In this document: positions 13,409-14,612 of the stretch, piece after piece
How positions within the stretch are numbered: the stretch's first letter is position 1
Layout of the letters: each line of letters starts with the position of its first letter
Assembly (NCBI GenBank): GCA_022572285.1
Contig: JACZWF010000015.1
Coordinates: 1-14,612, forward strand
Direction: 5' to 3'
Length of the DNA stretch: 14,612 nucleotides
DNA from: Nitrososphaerota archaeon
GTDB taxonomy: Archaea; Thermoproteota; Nitrososphaeria; Nitrososphaerales; UBA57
Program-made: the position numbers and the translations under genes
Notes under the pieces: generated by a model
Told to the model about the DNA's origin: nothing
Database searches by the model: none
Seen by the model: the letters and a program-made list of their open reading frames with translations, nothing else

Positions 13409-14239
13409 ATGCATTCCATTAGGATAGGACACACACCAGACCCTGATGATGCTTTCATGTTCTATGGACTCTCGTCTGGGAAGGTGAAAATGATGGACAA
13501 TTATTCATTTAGACACGTGATAGAGGATATAGAGAGTCTGAATAAAAGAGCGCTCATAGGCGATCTCGAAATTACTGCAATCTCCGCACATGCATATGCC
13601 TATCTCAAGGACAAGTACTTCATCCTTAGCAGCGGAGCAAGTATGGGTCTTAACTATGGACCGATTCTAGTGACTCGATCAAAGAAAGGCCCTGATGAAA
13701 TCAGAGGGGGTGTTATTGCGGTACCTGGAAAGTATACTACAGCTGCGCTACTACTGAAGATGGCTATTGAGGATGTTGAAACAGTCGAGGCCAATTTCTT
13801 GTCCATACCCGAGATGGTCAAGCAAGGAACCGTTGATGGAGGAGTTCTAATTCATGAGGGACAATTAACATACCAGAGTCTTGGTCTGGTAAACTCATTT
13901 GATTTAGGGAAATGGTGGGAAGATGAAACTGATGGGTTACCACTACCTCTAGGCCTTGACGCATCTAGAATAGATTTGGGAAAGGGTTTTGCTGAGGCTT
14001 TTAATGAAGTTATCCGCCAATCCGTCAGGATAGGCCACGAGAATATGGATGAGGCCGTCGAATATGCTATGACCTATGCGCGAGGGGAAGGGAAGGATCT
14101 AGTAAAGAAATTTGTTCTTATGTATGTTAATGATCTAACCATGAACATGGGCGAACAGGGCAGAAAGGCTCTAGAGTTTCTCTATGAAAGTGCTTTCAAG
14201 AAAGGCTTGATTCCCAAGACTAGCCCAATTATCGTCTAG
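13409..14239 (+). CDS. mqnD: MqnD-like protein (1,4-dihydroxy-6-naphthoate synthase family)
   Basis: In the futalosine route to menaquinone, MqnD converts cyclic de-hypoxanthinyl futalosine to 1,4-dihydroxy-6-naphthoate. The 276 residues have a periplasmic-binding-protein fold. Family features are 'GHTPDPDDAFMFYGL' (7-21), where MqnD usually has a S/T-P-x-P-x-D-x-F-x-F-Y motif, 'YGPILVTRS' (83-91), 'AVPGKYTTAALLL' (104-116), the active-site histidine region 'GGVLIHEGQLTY' (143-154), 'DLGKWWEDETDGLPLPLGL' (165-183) and the closing 'YVNDLTMNMGEQG'. The length is normal. The start is ATG at 13409 with a TATA element about 36 nt upstream. The convergent mqnA-like gene supports the pathway. An unrelated ligand-binding role for an archaeal paralogue cannot be excluded. 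Confidence 0.86.
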   Translation: MHSIRIGHTPDPDDAFMFYGLSSGKVKMMDNYSFRHVIEDIESLNKRALIGDLEITAISAHAYAYLKDKYFILSSGASMGLNYGPILVTRSKKGPDEIRGGVIAVPGKYTTAALLLKMAIEDVETVEANFLSIPEMVKQGTVDGGVLIHEGQLTYQSLGLVNSFDLGKWWEDETDGLPLPLGLDASRIDLGKGFAEAFNEVIRQSVRIGHENMDEAVEYAMTYARGEGKDLVKKFVLMYVNDLTMNMGEQGRKALEFLYESAFKKGLIPKTSPIIV

Positions 14240-14612
14240 TAATTTCATCCATTAACCTTCTATCTAGGAAGTTCAATTCATAATCATCCTCGAGGATCTG
14301 AGAGAGTTCATATCTAATTGAATTCTCCATGTTTTGATCAAAATCGAGCCGCAGCGATGAGAAGTAATTGGCTAGGGACATCGCATCTAGCCCCCTTTCG
14401 TTAGCAACTAGCGAAGAAATAGTCTCAATATTATCATTCGCGAAAGCTACCGCTTGCCTTAACATATGGACACCTTCGATTATATCGGGGTTAACGATAT
14501 TGTTTCTCTTGATAGCGGAAACCGCGAAGATACATGGTTTCTTTGTGGATTGATACCACTCGTCTCCAACATCGAGAATTATATTGATGCCTGCCAACTT
14601 CACTTTTAGCGC
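14229..14612 (-). CDS. mqnA: MqnA-like protein (chorismate dehydratase family), 5' part beyond window edge
   Basis: MqnA dehydrates chorismate to 3-enolpyruvylbenzoate, the first step of the futalosine pathway. Only the C-terminal part is present. The frame stays open through the window edge (ALKVKLAGIN... continues upstream of the GTG at 14603), so the gene is cut by the window rather than short. The diagnostic stretch is 'ILDVGDEWYQSTKKPCIFAVSAIKR', which matches the MqnA pattern '(Y)DLGEEWxxWTGLPFVFAxWxxR', preceded by 'AL' as in MqnA's 'GDxAL'. The tail is helical. Its TAA stop overlaps the 3' end of mqnD by 11 nt, tail to tail. The substitutions TGLPFVFA to TKKPCIFA make it a divergent member, so substrate specificity is uncertain. 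Confidence 0.7.
   Translation of the reverse strand, partial: ALKVKLAGINIILDVGDEWYQSTKKPCIFAVSAIKRNNIVNPDIIEGVHMLRQAVAFANDNIETISSLVANERGLDAMSLANYFSSLRLDFDQNMENSIRYELSQILEDDYELNFLDRRLMDEITRR

Noticed and set aside
1..14612. tRNA, rRNA, CRISPR, insertion sequence, toxin-antitoxin or defence system
   Set aside because: I looked for cloverleaf signatures (GGTTCRANYCC box), direct repeats, transposase motifs and defence-type domains on both strands and found none I could support. Almost all sequence is accounted for by housekeeping genes.

Overview
This window is archaeal chromosomal DNA. The minus strand carries the archaeal S10/spc ribosomal-protein order uL3-uL4-uL23-uL2-uS19-uL22-uS3-uL29-Rnp1 (an RNase P subunit), preceded by the archaeal/eukaryotic-type protein eS25. 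The other genes fit: ATP-dependent DNA ligase, dimer-type tRNA-splicing endonuclease, archaeal TrmI and TATA-type promoters. The style of uL22 and uL23 (for example 'ILRPYVTEKT' after a short leader) reminds me of Thaumarchaeota and related TACK lineages. That placement is from memory and needs a tree. MqnA- and MqnD-like proteins suggest futalosine-type menaquinone synthesis.

Layout. (1) 1-5315, minus strand: eS25, then the compact r-protein operon running off the left edge inside rnp1. Genes are joined by ATGA overlaps or gaps of a few bases, except for a 100-nt gap with a TATA box before rpl22. Six of the nine operon genes (counting rnp1) appear to start with TTG. (2) 5394-9928, plus strand: DNA ligase, DUF47/PhoU-like protein, EndA, TrmI and an unrecognised six-helix membrane protein. 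(3) 9925-11420: a HAD phosphatase-like protein (minus) divergent from a type-4 Fe-S uracil-DNA glycosylase (plus). (4) 11447-13315, minus: a 523-residue tandem ThyX-like protein and a small unknown ORF just after it in the same frame. (5) 13409 to the right edge: mqnD (plus) convergent with a partial mqnA-like gene (minus), overlapping at their stops.

Most of this is housekeeping: translation, RNase P plus tRNA splicing and m1A methylation, DNA ligation and uracil repair, dTMP synthesis and menaquinone synthesis. I see no mobile element, CRISPR array, tRNA or rRNA gene, and no obvious new multi-gene system. The points most worth a second look are the double ThyX with degenerate signatures in both halves, the three divergent promoters each built on one (near-)palindromic TATA element (the thyX/mqnD one inside a larger dyad), the TTG-start bias of the r-protein operon, the isolated promoter/leader before rpl22, and a HAD protein whose DxD motif reads DxE.
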